Below are positions 27,371 to 38,612 of a stretch of 64,000 bases of DNA, in pieces. The DNA is from Rhabdaerophilum calidifontis (GTDB taxonomy: Bacteria; Pseudomonadota; Alphaproteobacteria; Rhizobiales; Beijerinckiaceae): the NCBI RefSeq assembly GCF_008641065.1, contig NZ_VTRS01000001.1:310001-374000 (forward strand), read 5' to 3'. Under the pieces are notes generated by a model. It worked only from the letters and a program-made list of their open reading frames with translations, made no database searches and was not told the origin of the DNA. The position numbers and the translations under genes are program-made. Numbering within the stretch: position 1 is the first letter of the stretch; every line of letters starts with the position of its first letter.

Positions 27371-27508
27371 ATGCTTTTCCTCGGCCGCATCCTCCTCACG
27401 GCCGCACTGCTCGCGGGGCTCGGCTATGCCGCGCTCCACCTCCTCGTCAGCCTGGTCGAGCCCGAGCCGCGCGAGATGACGCTGATCATCCCGCTCCCGA
27501 GGCCGTGA
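27371..27508 (+). CDS. small single-span membrane protein, unknown
   Basis: 45 residues: one hydrophobic helix ([27 protein letters not shown]) and a short tail [16 protein letters not shown]. No family recognised. The stop codon overlaps the xerD start (TGATG), which, with the membrane-protein composition, favours a real translated gene coupled to xerD. A similar tiny ORF in front of xerD in relatives would confirm it. Confidence 0.5.
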   Translation: MLFLGRILLTAALLAGLGYAALHLLVSLVEPEPREMTLIIPLPRP

Positions 27509-28434
27509 TGGAACGCCTCATTCGCGCCTTCCTCGCGCTGGTCGCCGCGGAGCGCGGCGCCGCCAGGAACACGCTCGACGCCTATCGCCGCGATCTCGAG
27601 GATTATGCCGGGTATCTCGCCGCCAAGGGGCGGGATGCGGCCTCGATCGATGTCGCCGGCATCCGTGCCTATCTCCAGACGCTCGCGGCGGCAGGGTTGA
27701 AGCCGGCGACGATCGCGCGGCGGCTCTCGGCGCTGCGCCAGTTCCACGGCTTCCTCTATGCCGAGGGCCACAGGCCGGACGATCCGACCGTGACGCTGGA
27801 GGGGCCCCGCCGCCCCCGCCCGCTGCCGAAGGTGCTGACGATCGACGACGTGACGCGGCTGCTCGCGCAGGCCGAGGCCGAGGTGGCCGCGGCGAAGGAG
27901 GCTGGCGCCCGGCTCGCGGCCCTACGGATGGCGGCGATGATCGAGACGCTCTATGCCAGCGGGCTGCGCATCGGCGAACTCGTCGCCCTGCCGGCCCAGG
28001 CGCTGGCTGCGGCGCGCGAGGGGCTGGTGATCCGCGGCAAGGGCGGGCGCGAACGCATCGTGCTCCTCACCGAGGCCGCGCGCGCCGCGATCCGCCGCTA
28101 TCGCGCGGCGCTGGCGGAGATGCGGCCGGGTCCGCCGCCGAAGGCCCTCTTCCCGGCCGAGCATGCCGAGGGCGCGGTGGCGCGCCAGGTCTTTGCGCGA
28201 GAGCTGAAGCGACTTGCCGGGGCGGCGGGCTTGCGGGCCGAGCAGCTTTCCCCGCATGTGCTGCGCCACGCTTTCGCGACGCATCTGCTGCAGAACGGCG
28301 CGGATCTCAGGATCGTGCAGCAATTGCTCGGCCATGCCGATATCGCGACGACCCAGATCTACACCCATGTCCTCGACGATCGTGCACGCGCCATGGTGCG
28401 CGATCTGCACCCGCTCAACGATCCCGGCGGCTGA
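27508..28434 (+). CDS. xerD: tyrosine recombinase XerD
   Basis: 308 residues. The N-terminal SAM-like DNA-binding domain ([26 protein letters not shown]...[15 protein letters not shown]) is followed by the catalytic domain. The Arg lies in [13 protein letters not shown], and the His-Arg pair and tyrosine nucleophile in [42 protein letters not shown]. It resolves chromosome dimers at dif with XerC. It is not flanked by mobile-element genes, and the aroKB-xerD-accA order is that of the housekeeping recombinase. Confidence 0.93.
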   Translation: MERLIRAFLALVAAERGAARNTLDAYRRDLEDYAGYLAAKGRDAASIDVAGIRAYLQTLAAAGLKPATIARRLSALRQFHGFLYAEGHRPDDPTVTLEGPRRPRPLPKVLTIDDVTRLLAQAEAEVAAAKEAGARLAALRMAAMIETLYASGLRIGELVALPAQALAAAREGLVIRGKGGRERIVLLTEAARAAIRRYRAALAEMRPGPPPKALFPAEHAEGAVARQVFARELKRLAGAAGLRAEQLSPHVLRHAFATHLLQNGADLRIVQQLLGHADIATTQIYTHVLDDRARAMVRDLHPLNDPGG

Positions 28435-28527
28435 TCCCGCGCCGTTTTGACTTGACGGCCCCGGCCTTCGTCGTCAGGTTGCGGCGCCTTTCGCCGGGGG
28501 CGTTCCCCGGCCAACCCGTCGGTGTTC

Positions 28528-29487
28528 ATGCGCGCTTATCTCGATTTCGAAAAGCCGGTCGCGGAACTCGAAAGCAAGATCGCCGAATTGCGCGCGCTCG
28601 CCGAGAAGGACGAGGCCGCGGCGATCGGCGACGAGCTGGAGCGACTGGAGGCCAAGGCCCAGGCGGCGCTCGCCGATCTCTATGCCAACCTGACGCCGTG
28701 GCAGAAGACCCAGGTCGCCCGGCATCCCGAGCGGCCGCATTGTCTCGATTATATCCGCACGCTGATCACCGATTTCACGCCCCTGGCGGGCGACAGGCTG
28801 TTCGGCGAGGACCAGGCGATCGTCGCCGGGTTCGGCCGGTTCCGGGGCGAGCCGATCTGCATCCTCGGGCAGGAAAAGGGCTCCGACACGGAGAGCCGGC
28901 TCCGGCATAATTTCGGCATGGCGCGGCCCGAGGGCTACCGCAAGGCGCAGCGGATCATGGAGCTTGCCGACCGGTTCGGCATTCCGGTGCTGAGCCTCGT
29001 CGATACGGCCGGCGCCTATCCCGGAATCGGCGCCGAGGAGCGCGGCCAGGCCGAGGCGATCGCACGTTCGACGGATGCCTGCCTCGGTCTCGGCGTGCCG
29101 AATGTGGCGATCATCCTCGGCGAGGGCGGTTCCGGCGGTGCGATCGCGATCGCCACCGCCAATCGCGCGCTGATGCTCGAACACGCGATCTATTCCGTGA
29201 TCTCCCCGGAGGCGGCGGCCTCGATCCTCTGGCGCGATTCGGCGCGCGCGCAGGAGGCGGCGACCTCGATGAAGATCACCGCGCAGGACCTGCTGCGCAT
29301 GAATGTCGTCGACGTCATCGTCTCGGAGCCGCCGGGCGGGGCGCATCGCGCGCCGGACAAGGCGATCCAGGCCGCGGGCGAGGCGATCGCCCGCGCCTTT
29401 CAGGATCTCGCGGGCCTCGACGCCGCGGCGATCCGCAATGCCCGCGCGGAGAAATTTCTGGCGATCGGCCGCCGGCTCGGCGCCTGA
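28528..29487 (+). CDS. accA: acetyl-CoA carboxylase carboxyltransferase subunit alpha
   Basis: 319 residues. It starts MRAYLDFEKPVAELESKIAEL, the normal family N-terminus, with carboxyltransferase blocks GFGRFRGEPICILGQEKG, PVLSLVDTAGAYPGIGAEERGQAEAIA and ILGEGGSGGAIAIATANRALMLEHAIYSVISPEAAASILW (quoted ends only are diagnostic). It forms the transcarboxylase with AccD for malonyl-CoA synthesis. The ATG at 28528 is preferred over a GTG two codons upstream. It lies 93 bp after xerD. Confidence 0.97.
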   Translation: MRAYLDFEKPVAELESKIAELRALAEKDEAAAIGDELERLEAKAQAALADLYANLTPWQKTQVARHPERPHCLDYIRTLITDFTPLAGDRLFGEDQAIVAGFGRFRGEPICILGQEKGSDTESRLRHNFGMARPEGYRKAQRIMELADRFGIPVLSLVDTAGAYPGIGAEERGQAEAIARSTDACLGLGVPNVAIILGEGGSGGAIAIATANRALMLEHAIYSVISPEAAASILWRDSARAQEAATSMKITAQDLLRMNVVDVIVSEPPGGAHRAPDKAIQAAGEAIARAFQDLAGLDAAAIRNARAEKFLAIGRRLGA

Positions 29488-29573
29488 GAGAGGATGGCTC
29501 CGTCCCCGGGCCAATATTAACGACCTCTTGATCTTAACGGAGAGTTTTGTAGCGATAGGGCAGGCGTTCCGAT

Positions 29574-31061
29574 ATGGTCATGTCTTATTTTCGCTCGGAT
29601 CGCGCCGCAAAGCCCGGGATGTCGCAGCGTATGTGGTGGGGTAGGCTCGTGCTTGGTTCTCCGGTCATCAACAGCGGAACGACGGCGATCGCGGCGGGGC
29701 GGGGCCTGCGCTCGGGCTTCGTGGGGCTCGCGCTGCTCGCGCTCGCGGCCTGCTCGGAGGATGGCCGGCTGCCCTCGAATTCCCGGCACTGGGTCGCGAT
29801 CTCGCCGCAGGTGCAGTCGCTGATGGAAGAAAAGGGCATGAATGCCCGCCAGCCCATCCTGCTGCGTGCCTACAAGAAGGAGAGCGAGCTTGAGGTCTGG
29901 AAGCAGGATGCCTCCGGCGAGTACAAGCTCCTCAAGACCTTCCCGATGTGCCGCTGGTCGGGCCAGCTCGGCCCAAAGAAGACCGAGGGGGACCGGCAGG
30001 TGCCGGAGGGGTTCTACGCGATCACCCCGCAGCAGCTCAATCCGCACTCGAATTTCTATCTCTCCTTCAATGTCGGCTATCCCAACGCCTATGACCGCGC
30101 CCATGGCCGCAACGGCAGCCTGATCATGGTGCATGGCGCCTGCTCCTCGCGCGGCTGCTTCTCGATGACCGACGAGCAGATCGCCGATATCTACGCGCTC
30201 GCCCGCGAGGCGTTCGGCGGCGGGCAGAAGGCGATCCAGCTGCAATCCTTCCCCTTCCGTATGAATGCCCAGAATCTCGCGCGCTACCGTGCCGACGAGA
30301 ACATGCCGTTCTGGAAAAACCTCAAGGAAGGGTCGGATCATTTCGAGGTGACGAAGCGCGAGCCGCAGGTCTCGGTCTGCGCGCGGCGCTACGTGTTCAA
30401 CAGCCAGCCGCAGGATGGCACGCGGTTCGATGCCAACGCGGCATGCCCGCCGGTCACGCGCGATGAATCGCTTGTCGCCGCCGTGAGCCGCAAGGCCGCG
30501 GAGGACGAGCAGCAGGTCGCCGCGCTCGTCGCGTCCGGCGTCAAGGCCGTAAAGCGCGTCTATCACGACGGCGACCAGCATCCGAGCTTCAAGCACACGA
30601 CCCATGCCGCGGTGGCGGTGGAATCGCCGCAGGTGGCTTCGAGCGTGCCGCAGGGCGTCTCGAAGGTCGCCGAGGTCTCGCAGCCCGACGCGCTCGCCTT
30701 CGGGGCTGTCGATCTTCCGGCCGAACAGACGCGCGGGCTGAGCCGCCAGGCGCTGCTTGCGCGGGCGCAGCAGGCCAAGCTTCAGGAGCACGCGGCCGTG
30801 GCCGTCGCCCCGGCGCCGCAGGCCGCTCCGGCTGCCGGCCCGGCCCCCGCACGCGGCGGCGCCCCCGTCGGCACCGCGGCCGTTCCGCCGCCGGCAACCG
30901 CCACGGCGCTTGTCGCCGCCGAGCCGAAGCGGGCGGAGCCGCCCTTCTACAGCCGCTGGCTGGGCTCTCTCGGCGGGCTTTCCGCCAATGCGAGCGGCGC
31001 GGAGGAGATCGGGCCGAAGCCCGTGGATGCTCCGGTGCCGCCCAAGGCGCCCCGGCGCTGA
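29574..31061 (+). CDS. YafK-like L,D-transpeptidase-fold lipoprotein
   Basis: 495 residues if the first ATG is used (ATGs at 29580, 29619 and 29631 are alternatives). A lipoprotein signal ends LLALAACS. The YkuD catalytic motif is MVHGACSSRGCFSMTDEQI, with His and Cys in the usual H-x-n-S-x-x-G-C arrangement, closest to the YafK/DpaA group. DpaA of E. coli releases Braun lipoprotein from peptidoglycan. The last 230 residues are Ala/Pro-rich and low complexity, beyond the catalytic fold. An AT-rich patch upstream (TTGATC at 29528) may hold its promoter. Confidence 0.82.
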   Translation: MVMSYFRSDRAAKPGMSQRMWWGRLVLGSPVINSGTTAIAAGRGLRSGFVGLALLALAACSEDGRLPSNSRHWVAISPQVQSLMEEKGMNARQPILLRAYKKESELEVWKQDASGEYKLLKTFPMCRWSGQLGPKKTEGDRQVPEGFYAITPQQLNPHSNFYLSFNVGYPNAYDRAHGRNGSLIMVHGACSSRGCFSMTDEQIADIYALAREAFGGGQKAIQLQSFPFRMNAQNLARYRADENMPFWKNLKEGSDHFEVTKREPQVSVCARRYVFNSQPQDGTRFDANAACPPVTRDESLVAAVSRKAAEDEQQVAALVASGVKAVKRVYHDGDQHPSFKHTTHAAVAVESPQVASSVPQGVSKVAEVSQPDALAFGAVDLPAEQTRGLSRQALLARAQQAKLQEHAAVAVAPAPQAAPAAGPAPARGGAPVGTAAVPPPATATALVAAEPKRAEPPFYSRWLGSLGGLSANASGAEEIGPKPVDAPVPPKAPRR

Positions 31062-31095
31062 TCCGGCCCGGTATTCCTGCGCGTCGTGCGGCCGG

Positions 31096-31701
31096 CTATT
31101 CGGTCGCGAGCGGTTCGAGGATGATGATGTTCGCATGCACCCGTGCGCGGTAGCGCCCGGTCTCGGCGATGGCGGTGAGGAAGCGGCCGAGTTCCGGGTA
31201 GCCGCCCTCGCCTGTAAAGTCCTGCGCATCGTCGATCAGGATGACATGACCCCGGACGGGTGAGTTCAGGATCGCCTCGACCTCGGCGCTGATCGGTGAG
31301 GCGAGCGCGCCATGCGCGGTCTCGCCGGCGGAATAATGCCCGTCGAGCCAGAACAGCGCCGGCTCCGTCAGCGTTGCGACGATGCGCGGCAGCACCAATC
31401 CGGAATCGCCCTGATGCAGCTCGACATTGCGATGCCCGGCGAAGCGCTGATTGGCGCGGTCGAAATATTCCGGTGACAATTCCACCGAAATCGCCCGGAT
31501 TCCGGTGGCGGCGATCGCGGCGAGCGTGTCGCCCTTGAAGGTTCCGGTCTCGATGAAGGTCGAGAGGCCGTGCTGGCGGAGCAGCGACAGGATGACCCGG
31601 CGCTTCGCGGCCGGAACCGGAGGCAGCGGCATGCCGTTGCGCACCCAGCGCAGGATCTGGACCAGGCCGCGCAGTTCCGAGAGGGTTGAGCGTAAGGTCA
31701 T
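31096..31701 (-). CDS. class I SAM-dependent methyltransferase-like protein
   Basis: 201 residues. A glycine-rich motif I-like strand, TFIETGTFKGDTLAAIA, the acidic strand end ISVELSPEYFDRA, and later FWLDGHYSAGETAHG and HVILIDDAQDF suggest a Rossmann methyltransferase or related nucleotide-binding fold. Substrate unknown. The ATG at 31701 lies 7 bp after the secA stop, so it is very likely cotranscribed with secA. The longer frame up to 31887 runs within secA and is rejected. Confidence 0.65.
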   Translation of the reverse strand: MTLRSTLSELRGLVQILRWVRNGMPLPPVPAAKRRVILSLLRQHGLSTFIETGTFKGDTLAAIAATGIRAISVELSPEYFDRANQRFAGHRNVELHQGDSGLVLPRIVATLTEPALFWLDGHYSAGETAHGALASPISAEVEAILNSPVRGHVILIDDAQDFTGEGGYPELGRFLTAIAETGRYRARVHANIIILEPLATE

Positions 31702-31708
31702 CGGCGCC

Positions 31709-34588
<2,880 letters not shown>

Positions 34589-34683
34589 CCTGTTCCCGCC
34601 GCGGCGCGGCGACGATCCGCATCTGGCCGGGAGAGCCGGAGACGCGCGAAATTACGCCCGGAATCCGGGCCTTTCTGCGCCGG

Positions 34684-34713
34684 GAGATAAGGATCGGGGG
34701 GGGCGATTGTCAA
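34684..34713 (-). promoter_or_regulatory. sigma-70 promoter for secA
   Basis: On the minus strand a perfect TTGACA -35 (34713-34708) is followed by an 18-base spacer and TATCTC (34689-34684). The spacer contains a run of eight C (eight G on the plus strand, 34696-34703). Transcription would start about 90 nt before the secA ATG. This is the clearest housekeeping promoter in the window. Confidence 0.6.
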
Positions 34714-34714
34714 T

Positions 34715-34728
34715 GCATGCCGGCATGC
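34715..34728. promoter_or_regulatory. 14-bp palindrome next to secA promoter
   Basis: GCATGCCGGCATGC is a perfect inverted repeat ending one base from the secA -35 element, in the gap shared with the divergent PPIase gene. An operator is plausible; no cognate regulator is known to me. Confidence 0.4.
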
Positions 34729-34853
34729 GCGCTGCGCGGCGGCGTGGCCGCGCGCCCCTCGCGCTCGTCGCGAACATGCGCTAACGAGAAGGCGAACGGT
34801 CGCCTCCCGTGCAGAGCGCCCCGGGTGACGGGCGGCCGAATCCCGGAGTTCCC

Positions 34854-35654
34854 ATGACGAAGCTCACGCTGGCCACGCTGCTGCTGACGGGCGCGCTCGG
34901 CCTTGCCGCCGCCCAGGCCCAGAACAAGACGCTCGCCACCGTCAATGGCGAGGCGATCACCGAGGCCGATATCGCGCTGGCGATCGAGGATCTGCAGGCG
35001 CAATACCCCAACCTGCCCGCCGAGCGGCAGAAGCAGGTGGCGCTCGATTTTCTCATCGAGGTCAAGGCGGCGGCCCAGAAGGCCAAGGCCGAGAAGCTCG
35101 AGGACAGCGAGGATTACAAGCGCAAGCTCGCCTATGCCCGCGAGCGCATCCTGATGGAGCGGCTCCTGACCCGCGAGGGCGAGAAGGCGGCGGGCGAGGC
35201 CGCGGTCCGGGCCTATTACGACGAGCAGGTGAAGCAGCTCAAACCGGTCGAGGAGGTGCGGGCGCGCCATATCCTCGTCGAGAACGAGGACGAGGCGAAG
35301 AAGGTCGCCGCGCGCGTCAAGGGCGGAGAGGATTTCGCCAAGATCGCCGGCGAGACGTCGAAGGATCCTGGCTCGGGCAAGGAGGGCGGCGATCTCGGCT
35401 TCTTCACCAAGGACCGCATGGTGCCGGAATTCGCCGAGGCGGCCTTCGCGCTCAAGCCGGGCGAGGTCTCGGCGCCGGTCAAGAGTCAGTTCGGCTGGCA
35501 CGTGATCAAGCTCGAGGAGCGCCGCAACCGCCCCATTCCCGCCTATGACCAGGTGAAGGATCGGCTGAAGGAAGCGCTGGTCGGCAAGGCGCAATCGGAT
35601 TTCCTCGCCCGCCTGCGCAGCGAGGCGAAGATCGAAACCAGCGACAAGAAATAG
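34854..35654 (+). CDS. periplasmic parvulin-type peptidyl-prolyl isomerase
   Basis: 266 residues. A signal peptide (KLTLATLLLTGALGLAAAQAQ) precedes a SurA/PrsA-like chaperone helical region (VNGEAITEADIALAIEDLQAQYP). The parvulin domain is VRARHILVENEDEAKKVAARVKGGEDFAKIA...KEGGDLGFF and GEVSAPVKSQFGWHVIKLEERR (ends quoted). It assists folding of exported proteins and is divergent from secA. GGAG (34845-34848) precedes the ATG by five bases. Upstream in-frame sequence lacks signal character. Confidence 0.9.
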   Translation: MTKLTLATLLLTGALGLAAAQAQNKTLATVNGEAITEADIALAIEDLQAQYPNLPAERQKQVALDFLIEVKAAAQKAKAEKLEDSEDYKRKLAYARERILMERLLTREGEKAAGEAAVRAYYDEQVKQLKPVEEVRARHILVENEDEAKKVAARVKGGEDFAKIAGETSKDPGSGKEGGDLGFFTKDRMVPEFAEAAFALKPGEVSAPVKSQFGWHVIKLEERRNRPIPAYDQVKDRLKEALVGKAQSDFLARLRSEAKIETSDKK

Positions 35655-35678
35655 GCCGGGGCGCCGCAAGAGCGGAGA

Positions 35679-36545
35679 TCAGGCGGCGGCCTCCGCCGCC
35701 GGGCCGCCGCCGCGCTGCGCGACCCGCATCCGGTGCGGATCGGTGATCTCCTCGAAGGCCACGGTCACGCCGTCAAGCATCGGGCTGATCTCGACAGAAA
35801 AAAGCCCGTTCAGGCCGTCGGCGTGATAGGGCACGCGCAGGCGCTGGGGGATGCGGGCCTCGGCCACCGCGAGATAGCGCTCCCACAGCCCCGCCGTCTT
35901 CAGGCCGGGGAAGAGCGCGAGCATGGCATGCCCCACAAGCTCGTCGGTTCGTCTGTGCGTGGCGAGGGCTGCGAGCCGGTTGGCACCGACGATGATGGCG
36001 TCGACGATCCGGTTCTGATCGTCGCGTTCGAATTGCAGCACGATCAGCGCCCGGTTGCGCATGCGCGCCGCAAGATGGCTGATATCCTGCGCGATCTCCC
36101 GGGCCTTCACCACCGCATAGAGACAGGTGACGGTCTCGCCCATGCCGCAGGGCAGGATGAGCCGCTCCCAGAGCGGGGTCTCGCCGAAGCGGCCGAAGCG
36201 GTGCACCGCCGCGATGGGGCGACATTCGCGCAGCGCCCGGCCATAGACATGCAGGAAGAACCCCCCGAGTTCGCCGCGGAACTCGCTCACCCGCTTGCCG
36301 GTCATGTCGAAGCCGGTCTGCGTGGTGATGTTGGCGCCGTAATGCTCGAAGCGGAAATCGCCTCCGTCGAGCGGGCGCAGGACGATCAGGTCCGGCCGGA
36401 GATAGGCGAGCTGAGCCTGCGGGATGTCGCCCTCCCGCGGCATGCGGCGGTAGCCGCACGCCATACGCCATTGCGCGAGCAGCCAGGAGGCCTCGGGTGC
36501 CTGGATATGGCGTTCGAAATGGTCGTCGAAGATCTCGGAGAACAT
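35679..36545 (-). CDS. PAS-domain protein (PAS_5-like)
   Basis: 288 residues. The segment FRFEHYGANITTQTGFDMTGKRVSEF and the following GETVTCLYAVV strands resemble the alphaproteobacterial PAS_5 family; a second PAS-like region (LIVLQFERDDQNRIVDAIIVGANRLAAL) follows. No output domain (kinase, cyclase, HTH) is present, so it may act as a stand-alone sensor or partner. Convergent with the PPIase gene. Its promoter probably lies in the AT-rich patch at about 36568-36608. Confidence 0.7.
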   Translation of the reverse strand: MFSEIFDDHFERHIQAPEASWLLAQWRMACGYRRMPREGDIPQAQLAYLRPDLIVLRPLDGGDFRFEHYGANITTQTGFDMTGKRVSEFRGELGGFFLHVYGRALRECRPIAAVHRFGRFGETPLWERLILPCGMGETVTCLYAVVKAREIAQDISHLAARMRNRALIVLQFERDDQNRIVDAIIVGANRLAALATHRRTDELVGHAMLALFPGLKTAGLWERYLAVAEARIPQRLRVPYHADGLNGLFSVEISPMLDGVTVAFEEITDPHRMRVAQRGGGPAAEAAA

Positions 36546-36717
36546 GGCATCGTCTCATACGACCCGAGTCTGCAAGTAATACACGTTTAAATTGAGAATT
36601 CATTAAGGTGGTGTGCGATGCGATGGCGTCCGCGGCGTGCCCATATCCGGCCGGCGCCTTGCCAGCCTGCCGGCTTTCAGGCACAGGCACGGTTATCCAT
36701 CGATTGCGGAGCCCGCC

Positions 36718-37968
36718 ATGGCCGGAAAGAACGTCCCCGTCTCGCCGCTCGCCCCCAAGCGCCTGCCGAAGCCCGCCGCCATCGAGGGCGTGACCTTCGC
36801 CACCGCCGAGGCCGGCATCCGCTACAAGGGCCGCACGGATGTCCTGCTGGCGGTGCTCGCCGAGGGCACGCGCATGGCGGGGGTGTTCACGCGCTCGAAA
36901 TGTCCCTCGGCGGCGGTGGATTGGTGCCGCGCCATCCTGCCGGGCGGACGGGCGCGCGGGCTCGTCGTCAATTCCGGCAATGCCAATGCCTTCACGGGGA
37001 TGAAGGGGCGGGAATCCGTCCGTCTCACCGCCGAGATCGCCGCGAAGGCGCTCGGCTGCCGGCCGGAGGAGGTTGCATTGGCCTCGACCGGCGTGATCGG
37101 CGAGCCGCTCGATGCGACCAAATTCAACGGCGTGCTCGGCGATTGCGCGGCGCGAGCCACGGGAGATGCGTGGCAGGACGCTGCCCGCGCGATCATGACC
37201 ACCGACACCTTCCCCAAGATCGCGACGAAGAGCGTGAAGATCGACGGCGTGTCGGTCACGATCTCGGGCATTGCCAAGGGCGCAGGCATGATCGCGCCGG
37301 ACATGGCGACGATGCTCGCCTTCGTCTTCACCGATGCCGCGATCGGCGAGAGCGCGCTGCAAGCCATGCTCGCGGCCGGGGTGAAGGACAGTTTCAACGC
37401 CATCACCGTCGACAGCGATACCTCGACCTCGGACACGCTGATGCTGTTTGCGACCGGCGCGGCCGCGCGGCGCGGGCAGGGCCTGATCGACGATCCGCGC
37501 GATCCGCGCCTTTCGGCCTTCCGCGCCGCGCTCAAGCGGGTTCTGAAGGAACTCGCGATCCTCGTGGTCAAGGATGGCGAGGGCGCGCGCAAATTTGTCA
37601 CCGTCACGGTCGAGGGCGCCAGGGGGCAGCGTTCGGCCAAGCGCGTGGCGCTGGCGATCGCCAATTCGCCGCTCGTCAAGACGGCGATTGCCGGCGAGGA
37701 CGCCAATTGGGGGCGGATCGTCATGGCAGTCGGCAAGGCGGGCGAACCGGCCGAGCGCGACCGGCTCGCCATCCATTTCGGCCCGCACCGCCTCGCGGTC
37801 GAAGGCGCGCGCGATCCGGCCTATGACGAGGTGCGCGTCTCCGAATACATGCGGGGCGAGCGGATCGATATCCGCGTCGAACTCGGGCTGGGGCGCGGCC
37901 GGGCCACGGTCTATACCTGCGACCTGACCAAGGCCTATGTCGAGATCAACGGGGATTACCGGTCTTGA
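36718..37968 (+). CDS. argJ: bifunctional glutamate N-acetyltransferase / amino-acid acetyltransferase
   Basis: 416 residues. The autocleavage site is seen in [21 protein letters not shown], with T198 as the nucleophile that becomes the N-terminus of the beta chain. Other family blocks: [36 protein letters not shown] and a C-terminus [10 protein letters not shown]. It recycles the acetyl group in arginine synthesis from N-acetylornithine to glutamate. The ATG at 36718 has GGAG a few bases upstream. Its stop overlaps the mutT start. Confidence 0.96.
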   Translation: MAGKNVPVSPLAPKRLPKPAAIEGVTFATAEAGIRYKGRTDVLLAVLAEGTRMAGVFTRSKCPSAAVDWCRAILPGGRARGLVVNSGNANAFTGMKGRESVRLTAEIAAKALGCRPEEVALASTGVIGEPLDATKFNGVLGDCAARATGDAWQDAARAIMTTDTFPKIATKSVKIDGVSVTISGIAKGAGMIAPDMATMLAFVFTDAAIGESALQAMLAAGVKDSFNAITVDSDTSTSDTLMLFATGAAARRGQGLIDDPRDPRLSAFRAALKRVLKELAILVVKDGEGARKFVTVTVEGARGQRSAKRVALAIANSPLVKTAIAGEDANWGRIVMAVGKAGEPAERDRLAIHFGPHRLAVEGARDPAYDEVRVSEYMRGERIDIRVELGLGRGRATVYTCDLTKAYVEINGDYRS

Positions 37969-38363
37969 GGCTGCTGCTCGTCGTCGCGGCGGCGCTCGTC
38001 GATGCCGACCGGCGGGTGCTGATCGCCCAGCGCCCGCAGGGCAAGCAGCTCGCGGGTCTGTGGGAGTTTCCCGGCGGCAAGGTCGAGCCGGGGGAGCGGC
38101 CGGAGGCGACGCTGATCCGCGAACTCCACGAGGAACTCGGCATCATCGTCAAGGAATCCTGCCTCGCACCCCTGACGTTTGCGAGCCACAATTATCCGGA
38201 TTTTCATCTCCTGATGCCACTTTATGTCTGCCGGCGCTGGGAGGGCATCCCGCGGCCGGCGGAGCATCAGGCGATCCGCTGGGTCGCGCCGGAGCGCTTG
38301 CGGGATTTCCCGATGCCGCCGGCGGACGAGCCGCTGATCCCCATGCTCCGGGATGCATTGTAA
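37965..38363 (+). CDS. mutT: 8-oxo-dGTP diphosphatase (MutT), Nudix family
   Basis: 132 residues. The Nudix box reads [24 protein letters not shown], all catalytic glutamates present. The beginning [22 protein letters not shown] and [13 protein letters not shown] match MutT. It removes oxidised nucleotides before DNA synthesis. The start is a TTG that overlaps the argJ stop (TTGA), as no ATG or GTG lies upstream of the fold; coupling to argJ translation would explain its use. argJ-mutT is a recurrent alphaproteobacterial pair. Confidence 0.9.
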   Translation: MRLLLVVAAALVDADRRVLIAQRPQGKQLAGLWEFPGGKVEPGERPEATLIRELHEELGIIVKESCLAPLTFASHNYPDFHLLMPLYVCRRWEGIPRPAEHQAIRWVAPERLRDFPMPPADEPLIPMLRDAL

Positions 38364-38406
38364 GCGCCGGCGCATCCTGCCGCCTGCGCAGGCCAGGAGG
38401 CTGGGC

Positions 38407-38598
38407 ATGGGGGCGGTTCTGGGAGCGGTGCTGGGGCGGTTCATCCGCGACGCGCGCGGGGCCTCCGCGATCGAATATACGTTGATCGCGTTGCTGATGG
38501 CGGCCGCCCTGCTGGCGCTCTGGCCGGGGTTTTACGGCGATTTCATGCAGACCTGGATCAACCAGGGTGAAAAGATCCGGAGCGTTACGCAATGGTGA
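38407..38598 (+). CDS. Flp-family type IVb pilin-like protein
   Basis: 63 residues. After a basic leader (LGRFIRDARG) comes the Flp prepilin motif ASAIEYTLIALLMAAALLALWPGF: cleavage after Gly would put Glu at mature position 5 followed by Tyr, as in Flp/Fap pilins. AGGAGG (38395-38400) sits six bases before the ATG, which excludes the longer frame that begins at 38353 inside mutT. No tad/cpa assembly genes lie in the window. It could be a minor pilin whose secretion system is elsewhere. Confidence 0.75.
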   Translation: MGAVLGAVLGRFIRDARGASAIEYTLIALLMAAALLALWPGFYGDFMQTWINQGEKIRSVTQW

Positions 38599-38612
38599 TC
38601 GATCCGCTGCCG

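Noticed and set aside
27508-28434. XerD-like integrase as a sign of a genomic island
   Set aside because: Gene order (aroKB-xerD-accA) and lack of att repeats or cargo genes fit the housekeeping recombinase.
38353-38406. Earlier start of the Flp-like gene inside mutT
   Set aside because: AGGAGG directly before the ATG at 38407 and normal Flp length favour the later start.
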